Shown: positions 44,282 to 53,804, numbered from the stretch's first letter. The stretch is DNA of 64,000 nucleotides from Viridilinea sp964592425 (GCA_964592425.1 CAZQCG010000013.1:56246-120245), one strand, 5' to 3'. Notes: a model not told the origin generated them from the sequence alone. Made by a program: numbers and translations.

Positions 44282-44929
44282 ATGTCCAGGATGCCATTAC
44301 TGCCGTGGGATGCCTTATCGCTGAGGAGCACCGCTGAGCGCCGCCAACGTTATTTCGACCTGCTGATCGCGGGCAGTGGCCTGCTACTCGCTAGCCCGCT
44401 GCTCCTGCTGCTGGCCCTGGCGATACGGTATGACTCGCCCGGGCCGATCTTCTACTGTGCGGTGCGGGTTGGGCGTGATGGGCGAGCCTTTCGCCTCTTC
44501 AAATTGCGCACGATGGTGTATGATGCCCAGCAGCGTGGGCCGGCAATCACCTACGCCAACGATCCGCGTATTACGCGTGTGGGCCGCTGGCTGCGCCGCA
44601 ACAAACTTGATGAGTTGCCCCAGTTGATCAATGTAGTGCGTGGTGAGATGAGCCTGGTTGGACCACGGCCTGAAGATCCACGGTATGTGCTGCTCTATAC
44701 TCCCGCTCAACGTCGCATCCTGGCTTATCGTCCCGGCATTACCAGCCCTGCTTCATTTGCGTATCGCCACGAAGCGCAACTCCTGGCTGGCCCGGACTGG
44801 GAGATCCGCTACCGGCAAGAAGTGCTGCCAGCCAAGCTTGCGATTGACCTGGCCTATATGGCTCGGCGCTCGCTGGGCTCCGATCTTGGCCTGATCTTGC
44901 GCAGCACACTCGTGTTCTACGGGCTGTAA
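44282..44929 (+). CDS. Undecaprenyl-phosphate sugar-1-phosphate transferase (PglC/WcaJ type)
   Basis: The 215-residue protein has one N-terminal membrane hairpin (about 22-45: DLLIAGSGLLLASPLLLLLA) and the catalytic domain of the bacterial sugar transferase family: FRLFKLRTM, DPRITRVGRWLRRNKLDELP, QLINVVRGEMSLVGPRPEDP. The compact size and lack of extra N-terminal helices place it with PglC-like monotopic enzymes. It would attach the first sugar phosphate to undecaprenyl phosphate. Start is ATG 44282 or ATG 44291. It is a second initiator besides the WecA-like protein 1 kb upstream; a promoter and the first tyrosine kinase follow. Confidence 0.92.
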   Translation: MSRMPLLPWDALSLRSTAERRQRYFDLLIAGSGLLLASPLLLLLALAIRYDSPGPIFYCAVRVGRDGRAFRLFKLRTMVYDAQQRGPAITYANDPRITRVGRWLRRNKLDELPQLINVVRGEMSLVGPRPEDPRYVLLYTPAQRRILAYRPGITSPASFAYRHEAQLLAGPDWEIRYRQEVLPAKLAIDLAYMARRSLGSDLGLILRSTLVFYGL

Positions 44930-44960
44930 AGCGCTCTTTTCCTGGGGTTTATTGAGATTA

Positions 44961-44969
44961 TGGTATGAT
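44961..44969 (+). promoter_or_regulatory. Possible extended -10 promoter before the first tyrosine kinase gene
   Basis: TGG plus TATGAT (44964-44969) stands in the 241-base gap between the sugar transferase and the kinase gene, giving a leader of about 200 bases. There is no clear -35. The rest of the gap holds no recognised structure. Confidence 0.35.
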
Positions 44970-45170
44970 GGTAACGTTAACTAAGATATGCTGGGTATCC
45001 TCAAGCTAGAGCGATCCTACGTCAGTTGTGAAACCTGTCAAGTGGGGCTCGCTAGTTATCACCACGTCCTGATGCGCCGTGAGACACACTTGAGCGCTTC
45101 ACAATCCCCATAGGCTTGCTTTATTAGGGTAGCAGGCTGCCGTTGAAATTGTCGAACTGAGTGAGATACG

Positions 45171-46961
45171 ATGGAACTTTTCCGTTATGCATTGCTGCTA
45201 CGCCGTTGGGCCCTGCCAATCATCATTGTTACGTTCGTAGCAGGTCTCGGGGCCTTCTGGATTAGTCGGCAGATGACCCCGATCTATCAGGCTTCTACAA
45301 GCCTGCTGATCAACCAGGCGGTCAGTAGTAATCCTGCCGTCAGCTACAATGCAATTCTTACAAATGAACGCCTGGCTCGTACCTACGCCGAATTGATGAC
45401 GATGCGCCCGGTGCTCGACGAGGTAATCCAAAACCTGAACCTCGTTACTACTCCTGGCCAACTCGTCAGCCAGATCAGCGTTAGCACTCTACGCGATACC
45501 CAGTTGCTCGTTGTTACGGTAGAAGGCCCCAATCCGGAGTTGGCCGCAGCGACCGCTAACGAAGTCGCCGCTGTCTTCAGCCGCCAGAATAGTGCCACGC
45601 AGGCTGCCCGTTTTGCTGAGTCTAAGCGCAGTCTGGAAGAGGAGCAGGAGAAACTCCAGGCTGAACTGGATCGCACCCAGGCTGCCCTTGAGCGGCTGGG
45701 CGAAGATACGAATGCGAACGCCAGTGAATTACGCCGCCTGCAGGATCTGCAGGCCCAGTACCGCGCCAGCTATACCACGATTGTGCGCAGCCTTGAAGAG
45801 GTGCGCCTGGCAGAGGTTCAGCAGACCAGCACGATCGATGTGGTCGAAGCGGCGGTTGCCCCATTCGCCCCCATTCGCCCACGGGTGATGGTCAATACTA
45901 TGCTGGCGGCTATCGTCGGCATGATGCTCATGGTTGGCCTGGCCCTGCTCTTTGAGTACCTCAATGATAAGGTTCGCTCGCTTGATGAGGCGTCCGCTAT
46001 GGTTGGCGTCAGTGGCCTGGCCGCTATCGGGTCGATTGAGGGGACGCAACGGGTTGAGCACCTGGTAGCGCTCAATGATCCCTACCACCATGCCAGTGAA
46101 GCCTACCAGATGCTGCGTGTACGGCTCGAGATTGCTCGTTTTGAAGCACCTCTGCGCACCCTGGTGGTGACCAGTGCGAACTCCGGTGAGGGCAAGACTA
46201 CCACTGCCGCGAACCTGGCGGTGACGATGGCGCGATCCGGCAAGCAGGTCATCCTGGTTGACCTTGACCTGCGCAGCCCGACCCTGCACAAGTACTTCGG
46301 CCATCATAACCAGCGTGGTCTCACCACGGCCCTGCTGCGTGAGAAGGGCTCTGATCTGGCGAGCTACCTGCTGAATACGAAGCAGGACAACCTGCTGCTG
46401 TTACCGAGCGGCCCGCTGCCGACTGATCCCCTCGCGGTGATCAGTTCAGCGCGTATGGAGACGCTGATCGAAGAGCTCCAAGCTCTGGCTGACGTGATCA
46501 TCTTTGATAGCCCACCGCTTTTGCCGGTGGCCGATGCGACGGTTCTGGCACACCTGTGCGATGTGACGATCCTGGTTGCCCTGGCAGGTTCGACCCGCAG
46601 CGGAGCGCTGCGGCGGGCCAGTGAACTGCTGAGCAATTCGGGCATTACGCTCGGTGGGGTGGTCTTGAACCGCGTTACAAAGAGTGGTGGCTATGGTTAT
46701 GGTTATGGCTATGGTTATGGTTATGGTTATGGCTACCGTCAGGAGCAGGCCGAGCCCGAGCCTAAAGGCCTGGGTGCGCTCTTTGGACGTAAACGCAAGC
46801 GTAAACACAAGTCTAAAGGCAGCCACGATCAGGATCCGCTTCCCCATACGCCTGCCGTCAATGAGGGGCCGCCTGATCAGGTGCCTGGGCCAGCCAGTAT
46901 GGCGTCAGTTGCGGAACCGGTGAGCGTCGGCGGTATTGAAGAGAGCCATGAGGCGAGGTAA
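45171..46961 (+). CDS. Polysaccharide co-polymerase with tyrosine autokinase domain (Wzc/BY-kinase), copy 1
   Basis: The 596-residue protein joins a Wzz-type chain-length domain to a bacterial tyrosine kinase. Membrane helices lie at about 12-32 and 240-260, with a coiled-coil outer part (about 140-215) between. The kinase has Walker A NSGEGKTTT (337-345), Walker A' VDLDLR (363-368) and Walker B VIIFDSPPLLP (442-452). The C-terminal tyrosine cluster is a run of eight Gly-Tyr pairs (507-522), followed by a basic linker with RKRKHKSKG. Autophosphorylation of such clusters controls polymerisation in Wzx/Wzy systems. No phosphatase gene is seen nearby. The cytoplasmic half is very close to the protein at 57644. 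Confidence 0.92.
   Translation: MELFRYALLLRRWALPIIIVTFVAGLGAFWISRQMTPIYQASTSLLINQAVSSNPAVSYNAILTNERLARTYAELMTMRPVLDEVIQNLNLVTTPGQLVSQISVSTLRDTQLLVVTVEGPNPELAAATANEVAAVFSRQNSATQAARFAESKRSLEEEQEKLQAELDRTQAALERLGEDTNANASELRRLQDLQAQYRASYTTIVRSLEEVRLAEVQQTSTIDVVEAAVAPFAPIRPRVMVNTMLAAIVGMMLMVGLALLFEYLNDKVRSLDEASAMVGVSGLAAIGSIEGTQRVEHLVALNDPYHHASEAYQMLRVRLEIARFEAPLRTLVVTSANSGEGKTTTAANLAVTMARSGKQVILVDLDLRSPTLHKYFGHHNQRGLTTALLREKGSDLASYLLNTKQDNLLLLPSGPLPTDPLAVISSARMETLIEELQALADVIIFDSPPLLPVADATVLAHLCDVTILVALAGSTRSGALRRASELLSNSGITLGGVVLNRVTKSGGYGYGYGYGYGYGYGYRQEQAEPEPKGLGALFGRKRKRKHKSKGSHDQDPLPHTPAVNEGPPDQVPGPASMASVAEPVSVGGIEESHEAR
46689..46736 (+). repeat. Six-base tandem repeat encoding (Gly-Tyr)8
   Basis: GGCTAT/GGTTAT units are repeated eight times without interruption inside the tyrosine-cluster codons of the first kinase. 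Since each unit is six bases, slippage would change the number of Gly-Tyr pairs but not the frame. Confidence 0.85.
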
Positions 46962-46967
46962 ACAGGC

Positions 46968-47909
46968 GTGCTTGTACTGGTAACCGGTGGAGCTGGCTTT
47001 ATCGGGAGTCACCTAGTCGAGGCTTTGTTGCTGCGGGGTGACCGGGTGCGTGTGCTGGATAATTTCAGTACCGGCAAGCGTGCTAACCTGGCGGCCGTTA
47101 CAGCCGATATCGAGTTGATCGAGGGTGACCTACGTGATGGCGCGGCCGTCACTCGTGCTGTGGCTGGCGTTGAACGGATCTTTCATCAGGGTGCCTTGCC
47201 TTCGGTGCCGCGTTCAATTGACGATCCGGCCACCACCAACGCAGTCAATCTGAACGGCACCCTCAGCCTGCTGCTGGCGGCCCGTGAGGCAGGGGTAGGC
47301 CGGGTTGTGCTGGCCTCTTCCTCGTCGGTCTATGGCGACAGTCCTAGCCTGCCCAAGGTAGAGAGCATGGCGACCAGTCCGCGTTCGCCTTATGCGATCA
47401 GCAAACTGGCCGCTGAACAGTACGCCGGAGTCTTTGCCGTGCTCTACCCTCTGGAGACGGTGTCGCTGCGCTATTTTAATGTCTTTGGGCCGCGCCAGGA
47501 TCCTTCTTCACACTACTCAGGCGTCATCGCCCTTTTTTGTCGTGCAGCATTGCACGACGAGCCATGTACGATCTATGGCGATGGGCAGCAATCACGCGAT
47601 TTCACCTATGTCAGCGATGTTGTCCAGGCTAACCTGCTGGCTGCCGCTAGCAGAGCGGCCAACGGTATGAGCTTCAACATCGCCTGTGGCCGTCAGACCA
47701 GTCTGGTCGAGTTGATCGCGATGCTGAGCGAGTTGCGGGGCAGCCCACTACGGGTTCAGCACCAGAAGGCCCGCCCTGGTGATGTGCGCCACTCGCTGGC
47801 CGAGATTGCTCTGGCCCGGCGTGTGCTCGGCTATGCACCGGAAGTGGCCTTGCGGGCTGGTCTGGCGAGCACGCTGGCCTGGTACCGATCGGTGGAAGAT
47901 CACATTTAG
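46968..47909 (+). CDS. UDP-glucose/HexNAc 4-epimerase-like SDR
   Basis: The GTG start follows the kinase stop by six bases. The 313-residue extended SDR has LVTGGAGFIGSHLVEAL, DNFSTGKRANL, the catalytic Tyr142-Lys146 in SPYAISKLAAEQY, and RYFNVFGPRQDPSSHYSGVI, which is typical of the WbpP/GalE-like UDP-HexNAc or UDP-hexose C4 epimerases. It would provide galactose-type or related nucleotide sugars for the second cassette. The flippase gene begins directly at its stop codon. The true substrate cannot be read. Confidence 0.88.
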   Translation: MLVLVTGGAGFIGSHLVEALLLRGDRVRVLDNFSTGKRANLAAVTADIELIEGDLRDGAAVTRAVAGVERIFHQGALPSVPRSIDDPATTNAVNLNGTLSLLLAAREAGVGRVVLASSSSVYGDSPSLPKVESMATSPRSPYAISKLAAEQYAGVFAVLYPLETVSLRYFNVFGPRQDPSSHYSGVIALFCRAALHDEPCTIYGDGQQSRDFTYVSDVVQANLLAAASRAANGMSFNIACGRQTSLVELIAMLSELRGSPLRVQHQKARPGDVRHSLAEIALARRVLGYAPEVALRAGLASTLAWYRSVEDHI

Positions 47910-49445
47910 ATGAGCAACGGGCGCGTCTTCAGGAATATCGGGGCGAATTTCCTTGGCAAACTGGCCAATCGCCTGGTACGCATCCTGCTCGTGCCGTTAC
48001 AGATCAGCATCCTGGGCGAAGAAGCTTTTGGCCTGCTTGGTTTCTATGCCCTGATTACTGGCCTGATGGCAGTCCTCGATCTAGGGCTCAGTGCTACAGC
48101 CAATCGCGAGGTGGCGCGTCTGGCTACGAAGGGTGCAACGAGCAAGGCGGAGATTCGTGACCTCATCCGTACCTTCGAGTTACCCTACTGGCTGATCGGC
48201 GTAGTAGCGGGGATCGGGGTGATGTGCTCCGCTGGCTGGATCCGCGATCATTGGATCAACGTGCCAACCTTACCAGCTGAGACTGTCGTCTTTGCACTTG
48301 CGGTGATCGGGTTGCTCTTTGTGGTGCGCTGGCCCCTCTCGCTCTATGTGGGTATCCTGTTCGGGCTGCAACGTCAGGTTGAGGCAAACATACTCGTGAT
48401 CATGATCGAGTTGCTCAACGCTATTGGCTCAGTCTGTGTGCTTGTATTCTATCCTGATATCAAAGCCTTCTTTGTGTGGCAGATGATCCTTGGGATCATC
48501 GAAGTCACCGGATATCTCTGGCTCTCCCGGCGCTATACCCATGAGCGCGGGTTGCCGTCAGGGCGCTTTCGGTTGACGATTCTGCGGCGCGTCTGGCGCT
48601 ATGCGGTTGGGGTGAACCTTGTTTCGCTGACGGCCTCGATCTTTGCACAGGCAGACAGCTTAATCTTGAGTAAAATATTGCCGATTACCCAGCTCGGCTA
48701 CTATGCCCTGGCGCAGCGAACGCCAACGATGGTAGGGTTGGTTTCCGGTCCGATCCTGGGGGCAACCAACCCGATCGTTGTCGGTTACTATGAGCAGCAG
48801 CAAAGTGTTGAATTGAGCCGGATCTACTATCGCCAGGCACGCTGGTTGGCATTCCTGAGCATGGGAATAGCCTTGCCGATGGCTGCATTTGCTCACCCGA
48901 TCTTGTTACTCTGGACGCAGTCTGCTACCCTGGCTGATGCTACATGGCTTTCGTTTGCATTGATTGCCGTGGCAGCTGGTCTTGAAGTGAGCAGCAATGT
49001 GGCTAACCAATTTACCCTGGTTTGCGGATTTACCCGCCCACCACTTATCATCAGCAGCAGCATGGGTCTGGTGCTTACGGTCGGCACGCTGATGCTTACA
49101 CCCTCGCTAGGGATCACCGGGGCTGCGATTGCTTTTTTTGCCGCCAGGGTGCTGCGTTACCTGCTGTTTCCCTTTTTCGTCAAACAACTGGTACTCCCCA
49201 GCGAGCCCTGGTGGGGATTTTTTCAAGCAACTATGCCATTGCTGATCCTGGGCAGCATAACTCTGGGTGGATCAGCATGGCTCTATGCTATGCTCCCTAC
49301 GACGGATCAAGCCATGCTCTGGATGCCCATAGCGTTCATCGCTACGCTACTCTATGCTGTCTTGTCAATATGGCTTAATCTCATCCCAGACTGGCACCAA
49401 CTACCTTTTTTAGCGCGAATCAGGTCACTGAATTCTTCGGCTTGA
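47910..49445 (+). CDS. Oligosaccharide flippase, Wzx-like (second cassette)
   Basis: The ATG follows the epimerase stop without a gap. The 511-residue protein has about 14 membrane helices and starts with FLGKLANRLVRILLVPLQISILG, EEAFGLLGFYALITGLMAVL and DLGLSATANREVARLATKG, the pattern of MOP-type flippases. It probably turns lipid-linked units outward. It differs clearly from the flippase at 30720, so the two are not a recent duplication and may act on different units. Confidence 0.88.
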   Translation: MSNGRVFRNIGANFLGKLANRLVRILLVPLQISILGEEAFGLLGFYALITGLMAVLDLGLSATANREVARLATKGATSKAEIRDLIRTFELPYWLIGVVAGIGVMCSAGWIRDHWINVPTLPAETVVFALAVIGLLFVVRWPLSLYVGILFGLQRQVEANILVIMIELLNAIGSVCVLVFYPDIKAFFVWQMILGIIEVTGYLWLSRRYTHERGLPSGRFRLTILRRVWRYAVGVNLVSLTASIFAQADSLILSKILPITQLGYYALAQRTPTMVGLVSGPILGATNPIVVGYYEQQQSVELSRIYYRQARWLAFLSMGIALPMAAFAHPILLLWTQSATLADATWLSFALIAVAAGLEVSSNVANQFTLVCGFTRPPLIISSSMGLVLTVGTLMLTPSLGITGAAIAFFAARVLRYLLFPFFVKQLVLPSEPWWGFFQATMPLLILGSITLGGSAWLYAMLPTTDQAMLWMPIAFIATLLYAVLSIWLNLIPDWHQLPFLARIRSLNSSA

Positions 49446-49479
49446 GTGATACTCGGCTTTTTGATCGGGAGGCATGCTT

Positions 49480-50097
49480 GTGAATATAACAGATGTAGAA
49501 TCCCCGTTTTTCTGTCATGGTGTGGTGGGACGTAACCGATGGAGTAGCTATTATTACCAGATACGCGAGGTCTTACGTCTTTGTCCTGGCTCAATACTTG
49601 AGGTTGGGATCGGTAACAGTGTTGTAAGTGATTATCTGCGCAGACGAGTAGGTCTATATTGCTCGATAGACATCAATCGACTCGCAAGGCCTTCGATATG
49701 GGCTTCAGTTACCGACATACCATACCAGAAAGATACGTTTGATGTGGTTCTCGTAGCTGAAGTTCTAGAGCATCTGCCATTTGATCGATTTGCGACCACG
49801 CTGATCGAGTTGGGTCGTATAACCAGACAGCATGTCGTATTGTCACTTCCTCAAGCGGGTGTTGAAATTGGCGCATCGATCAATCTGCCAATCATTGGCC
49901 GCCTGGCCTTCGGTACCAAAGTCAGCCTCCATCGTCGACATACTTTCAACGGATTACATTATTGGGAAATCAATCAGGGTGGCTATCCATTACGACGTAT
50001 TCGCAAAACGATTCTAGATTCCGGTTTTGTGATCTCGCGCGAATTTCAACCGTATGACATGTTGTACAATCGCTTTTTTGTGCTCAAGAAACGCTGA
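49480..50097 (+). CDS. Class I SAM-dependent methyltransferase (second cassette)
   Basis: GTG 49480 is preferred: GGGAGG (49467-49472) lies seven bases before it, but only one base before the in-frame ATG at 49474. The product (about 205 residues) has SILEVGIGNSVVSDYLRR as SAM loop, GLYCSIDINRLARPSIWASV and FDVVLVAEVLEHLPFDRFAT. Lower GC than neighbours. It probably methylates a sugar or lipid head group of the second polymer. A GT2 gene follows after 22 bases. Confidence 0.78.
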   Translation: MNITDVESPFFCHGVVGRNRWSSYYYQIREVLRLCPGSILEVGIGNSVVSDYLRRRVGLYCSIDINRLARPSIWASVTDIPYQKDTFDVVLVAEVLEHLPFDRFATTLIELGRITRQHVVLSLPQAGVEIGASINLPIIGRLAFGTKVSLHRRHTFNGLHYWEINQGGYPLRRIRKTILDSGFVISREFQPYDMLYNRFFVLKKR

Positions 50098-50119
50098 TAC
50101 ATGCAAAAAAGAGGGTACG

Positions 50120-51070
50120 GTGGATGACGTAAGTTCCCGATCTTTGTGTTTTAGTATTGTTGTTTCGGTCTATAATCGACCTGATTCGATCAGGCGCTGT
50201 ATTGAAAGCTGTCTGGCCCAAACATGCTCGGCCTTTGAATTAATCGTCGTTGATGACGCTTCAACTGACCATACGTCCGAGGTTGTGCAAGCATACCAGG
50301 ATCCACGCATCACGCTGATTCGTCATGACCGTAATCAAGGCATGAGTACAACGCGGGCGACGGCTTTTGCCCATGCGCATGGCCCATGGATTATCCGGAT
50401 CGATAGTGATCATGCGCTGGTTCCACACGCACTCGAGACGTTTGATCCTATCTGTGCAGGGGCAGCAGCAGAGATCGGAGTGATCGGGGCATGCTATAAA
50501 TGGGATAATGGGCGGATCACCCCCCCCAATTTCCCCGCCACGCCAATGGATTATCTTCAGCGCCTGCAGTGGAGCGAGACGGGAACCGACCAGGATTATG
50601 TACATTGTTACCGTCAACAGGTGTTGCAAATCCTATGGCCACACCGCCGCGGGTCAACCAATGCACTTATGGAATTGAATATTGCACGCCGCTGGAAGAC
50701 TTTGATCATTCCGGCCTTGCTTGGTATCCAATACACTGATGCGCAGAATAGCTTTCACCGTACCCAGCGCGACAAGAAGTTTATGCAACGCGCTCGCGAT
50801 GCGGCTGATCAGGCAGCAACATATCAAGAGCTCCTCGCCATGCATGGGGGGCCGCTCCAACAATATGCACCTACCAGGTATCAACAATATCTGCTGATGG
50901 CCGGGTTCCATAGCTTGCTGGCTGGTAAACGTAGGCAGGGCTTGCGGTTCTTGTTGCCCTATTTGCAAGCACAGCCCAGATCTATGCAGGGCTGGGTGGT
51001 GCTGTTGACCGGCCTCATAGGCTTGCCAGCAATGCGGATGGCCTACATGACCAAAGCCAGATTGGAATGA
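50120..51070 (+). CDS. GT2 glycosyltransferase
   Basis: I start at GTG 50120 because an AGAGGG-type site lies five bases before it; the open frame running back to 50054 overlaps the preceding gene in another frame. The 316-residue product has SIVVSVYNRPDSIRRCIES, FELIVVDDASTDHTSEVV, and RIDSDHALVPHALETFDPI, where DSD is the metal-binding motif of the GT-A fold. The C-terminal third is helical. The transferred sugar is unknown. Confidence 0.83.
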   Translation: MDDVSSRSLCFSIVVSVYNRPDSIRRCIESCLAQTCSAFELIVVDDASTDHTSEVVQAYQDPRITLIRHDRNQGMSTTRATAFAHAHGPWIIRIDSDHALVPHALETFDPICAGAAAEIGVIGACYKWDNGRITPPNFPATPMDYLQRLQWSETGTDQDYVHCYRQQVLQILWPHRRGSTNALMELNIARRWKTLIIPALLGIQYTDAQNSFHRTQRDKKFMQRARDAADQAATYQELLAMHGGPLQQYAPTRYQQYLLMAGFHSLLAGKRRQGLRFLLPYLQAQPRSMQGWVVLLTGLIGLPAMRMAYMTKARLE

Positions 51071-51101
51071 AGAAAGCCCCTGGGAGCGCCTGTATTCGTC
51101 T

Positions 51102-52418
51102 ATGTTTATCATTCATGACCGTCGCCCCGCCCAACGCTTTTTGTTGCTTGCAGTGCTGCTGGCGAGTTTGCTCGTTGTGGGGTGGCGCTTGAATCTGGCT
51201 TCAACCCTGTTCAGATCGATACAACATGTCCAGTTGCTTGCAGCAATAAACTCTAGCGGGCCTGATTTTTACCAACGCTTCTCCTATCCACTCGGAGTAT
51301 GTGATCAAGTGATACCCTTGATACCCGTACAGGCGGTACACTACCAACGCTCGTTAGCAGCGGTCTCTCCCTATCTAGGTGGACTGCTCGCGATGCACAA
51401 CGGTGAATGGGAGCAGGCCGAAGTTATGCTGGCCCGGGCCCTTACCGAACAGTCCCATACCGAACTTGCGACCTATGCGCTGGGCGCCGTTCAGTTACAC
51501 CAGGGCAAGGACCCCCTGCCTTACTGGCAGCAGGGGGACATCGGGTATCGCCTGCTGCAACTCGGTGATGAGTGTGCTGTACAAAAAAATCAGGCCCTGA
51601 CCGATCGCTATTATCACGTAGCTTTAGAGGTTTTTGCCAGCCGGCGTGAGCTCATTCCGGCTGAAGTAGGCCGGTTGGTGGAATATTTTGCAGGCACTGC
51701 TGATCAGGCGGCATTTGATCAGGCGCTGGCAGTTTACGCTGAACATGCGCGCGGCGACATGGTCGAGTACCACCATACTCTGGGTCGGGCCTACCTGATT
51801 CGCAAGGAATATGAACAGGCTTTACACTATCTGCAACTGGCATGTGCTGCTGAGCCTGATGATGTTATGATCTGCTACGATCTGGCCCGGGTCTATCTTG
51901 AACTAAAGGCGTATGATCAGATGACCGCAGTGCTTACCCAGGTAGTACGGCGGGAGCCCGAGCATGTGCTTGCCCTGACCATGATGGGCCAGGGCTATTT
52001 CTATCAACAGCAGTATAATCAAGCTGCTGACTGGTATAATCAGGCCCTGATGCACAAGCCTGATCATGTGCAGGCTCTGCGTGGCCTGTTACAGGTACGC
52101 TTGCAGCAGGAGCGTTTTGAGGAGGCTTACCCACTCGCCCTACGCCTCATCGAGTTGGATCCACGAGCCTATACCCGTATCCTGGCTGCCCAGGCTGCCG
52201 CCGGTAGGCGCGACTTTGATCAGGCCCTCATGTGGTTGGAAGAGGGCCGGGCGATCGATGCGGATAACATTGAGCTTTATCGGCAACAGGCACGCATATG
52301 CGAAGAGATGAACGCACCTGATTGTCTGCGCAGCGCCTATACCAATATTCTGCGCCTCGATCCCGCTGATCGCTCGGCACAGCAGCGCCTTGATGATCTG
52401 ATGCGGAGTACACCATGA
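51102..52418 (+). CDS. Membrane-anchored TPR protein (second cassette)
   Basis: The 438-residue protein has one N-terminal membrane helix (about 11-31) and a soluble part of at least six TPR-like units. The clearest are HHTLGRAYLIRKEYEQALHY, MICYDLARVYLELKAYDQM and MMGQGYFYQQQYNQAADWY, followed by units ending in LDPADRSAQQRLDDLM. It overlaps the polymerase gene at its stop (ATGA), so the two are made together. It has the same layout as the protein at 34283. I infer that it supports assembly around the polymerase; no enzymatic motif is seen. Confidence 0.8.
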   Translation: MFIIHDRRPAQRFLLLAVLLASLLVVGWRLNLASTLFRSIQHVQLLAAINSSGPDFYQRFSYPLGVCDQVIPLIPVQAVHYQRSLAAVSPYLGGLLAMHNGEWEQAEVMLARALTEQSHTELATYALGAVQLHQGKDPLPYWQQGDIGYRLLQLGDECAVQKNQALTDRYYHVALEVFASRRELIPAEVGRLVEYFAGTADQAAFDQALAVYAEHARGDMVEYHHTLGRAYLIRKEYEQALHYLQLACAAEPDDVMICYDLARVYLELKAYDQMTAVLTQVVRREPEHVLALTMMGQGYFYQQQYNQAADWYNQALMHKPDHVQALRGLLQVRLQQERFEEAYPLALRLIELDPRAYTRILAAQAAAGRRDFDQALMWLEEGRAIDADNIELYRQQARICEEMNAPDCLRSAYTNILRLDPADRSAQQRLDDLMRSTP

Positions 52419-53800
52419 TCGGTGATCAACCATGGCCCAGATCGATCCGGGCGCCATTGTTTATGCTCAGTGGCGCTATCGCTAGTGGGCTGATCATTGC
52501 ACGCCTGCCGGTATGGTTTGGGGTCGGCACGCTGATCGCCGTTGGTATGCTGATGATCAGCTTACTTAGTCCTGGCTGGATCTTCATCTACCTGTACCCG
52601 CTGATCATGCGCTTCGGCCAGATACCGTTCATGGTGGGTGGGACAACGATCTCCCTTGAGCGCAGCTTGCTTATTGTCGGTGGAGCTGTGATCGCGCTGG
52701 CAATCGCAACCCATCGCCTGGTGCTTCCGGCCCTGTCAATCCGCGTGCTACTTGGCCTCATCCTCTGGTTCGGCATGTACATGGCGGCCTGGATCTGGCA
52801 CCCCTCTGACTATGGCCTGGTGATCGCACTGGGCTATGCTCAGAAAGCCGCAATGGCTTACATGGTTTTTGCCGTACTGGTAAAACCTGCTCATTTCAAG
52901 ACGGTGCTTAAGGTCTTCTTCTGGTCGAGTCTGCTGCTCTCATTCGTTACCGTTTTTGCTTATCTTCAAGAAGGCTCACTCTCCTATATTCGCGAGGGCG
53001 ATTTTTTTACTGAAGATGAGCAGAGCCTGTCGTTGTTTGAGGGCCTGGCCCGTGCTGGCACTGCCAATACGATGGCGGTGTGGGTCGCCCTGCTGTTGCT
53101 CTGGCAGGCTCGCCACGCCCTTCAGCGCTGGTTGCTGGGCATCGCAGTGCTCTGGCTCGTGGTGGTAAGCCTCTTCGCCTTGCGCCGCGAGGTGCTGGTG
53201 ACCATCCCGCTTGGTATGGCTGTGCTCTTCTTGAGTCGCCAGGTTGGGCGACGGCGCCAGATTCTGCTGATTGGCATGCTCCTCAGTGTCGCTGCAGTTG
53301 CTTTTCTGATCTCTTCACCTGAGTGGATCGCGCGCCTCTCAACAGAAACCGTAAACCAGTTGTCTGAGGGCACCGATGCACGCCTGATGCTGATGTTTCA
53401 GTTTACCCCGTCCGCCGTCTTGACGGCTCCATTGCTCGGCTATGGGCTGGGAAATTATGCGGCAACCCAGATGCTCTTTCCCACTACGGTGCCGCTCTAT
53501 GTCTTTGAACGTGGCGGTATCGCTATTCATAATACCTGGTCAGGGATTGTGGTGGAAGCGGGCCTGATCGCCTTCCTTGGCTTTAATCTGTTTCTGTATG
53601 GCCTGGGCTGGCCCTTGTGGTCGATCCGCCATACGGGCGATAGGGATCTCGATCTGCTCTGGGCTTTTGCTCCGCTCATTTTTGTGCAACTCTTGCTCTA
53701 TATGTTTTTCGGCAATGACATCTTCCAGCCTGCGACCTGGTTCTGGTTTGGCTTTCTCCTGGCGCTTGAACGTTTGACCCATAACATGGCTGCTGGATAG
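52415..53800 (+). CDS. O-antigen ligase / Wzy-like polymerase (second cassette)
   Basis: The ATG overlaps the TPR stop codon. The 461-residue protein has about 11 membrane helices and a large outer loop with ARLSTETVNQLSEGTDARL. GIAIHNTWSGIVVEAGLIAF provides the HN-aromatic block of the Wzy_C/ligase family, and QVGRRRQILLIGMLL lies on the cytoplasmic side. It would polymerise or transfer sugar units made by this cassette. It is clearly related in layout to, but not a near copy of, the polymerase at 36602. Confidence 0.83.
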   Translation: MIGDQPWPRSIRAPLFMLSGAIASGLIIARLPVWFGVGTLIAVGMLMISLLSPGWIFIYLYPLIMRFGQIPFMVGGTTISLERSLLIVGGAVIALAIATHRLVLPALSIRVLLGLILWFGMYMAAWIWHPSDYGLVIALGYAQKAAMAYMVFAVLVKPAHFKTVLKVFFWSSLLLSFVTVFAYLQEGSLSYIREGDFFTEDEQSLSLFEGLARAGTANTMAVWVALLLLWQARHALQRWLLGIAVLWLVVVSLFALRREVLVTIPLGMAVLFLSRQVGRRRQILLIGMLLSVAAVAFLISSPEWIARLSTETVNQLSEGTDARLMLMFQFTPSAVLTAPLLGYGLGNYAATQMLFPTTVPLYVFERGGIAIHNTWSGIVVEAGLIAFLGFNLFLYGLGWPLWSIRHTGDRDLDLLWAFAPLIFVQLLLYMFFGNDIFQPATWFWFGFLLALERLTHNMAAG

Positions 53801-53804
53801 CGAA

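Noticed and set aside
46689..46736. Non-coding minisatellite
   Set aside because: The repeat is in frame and encodes the functional tyrosine cluster of the kinase, so it is better described as a coding repeat.
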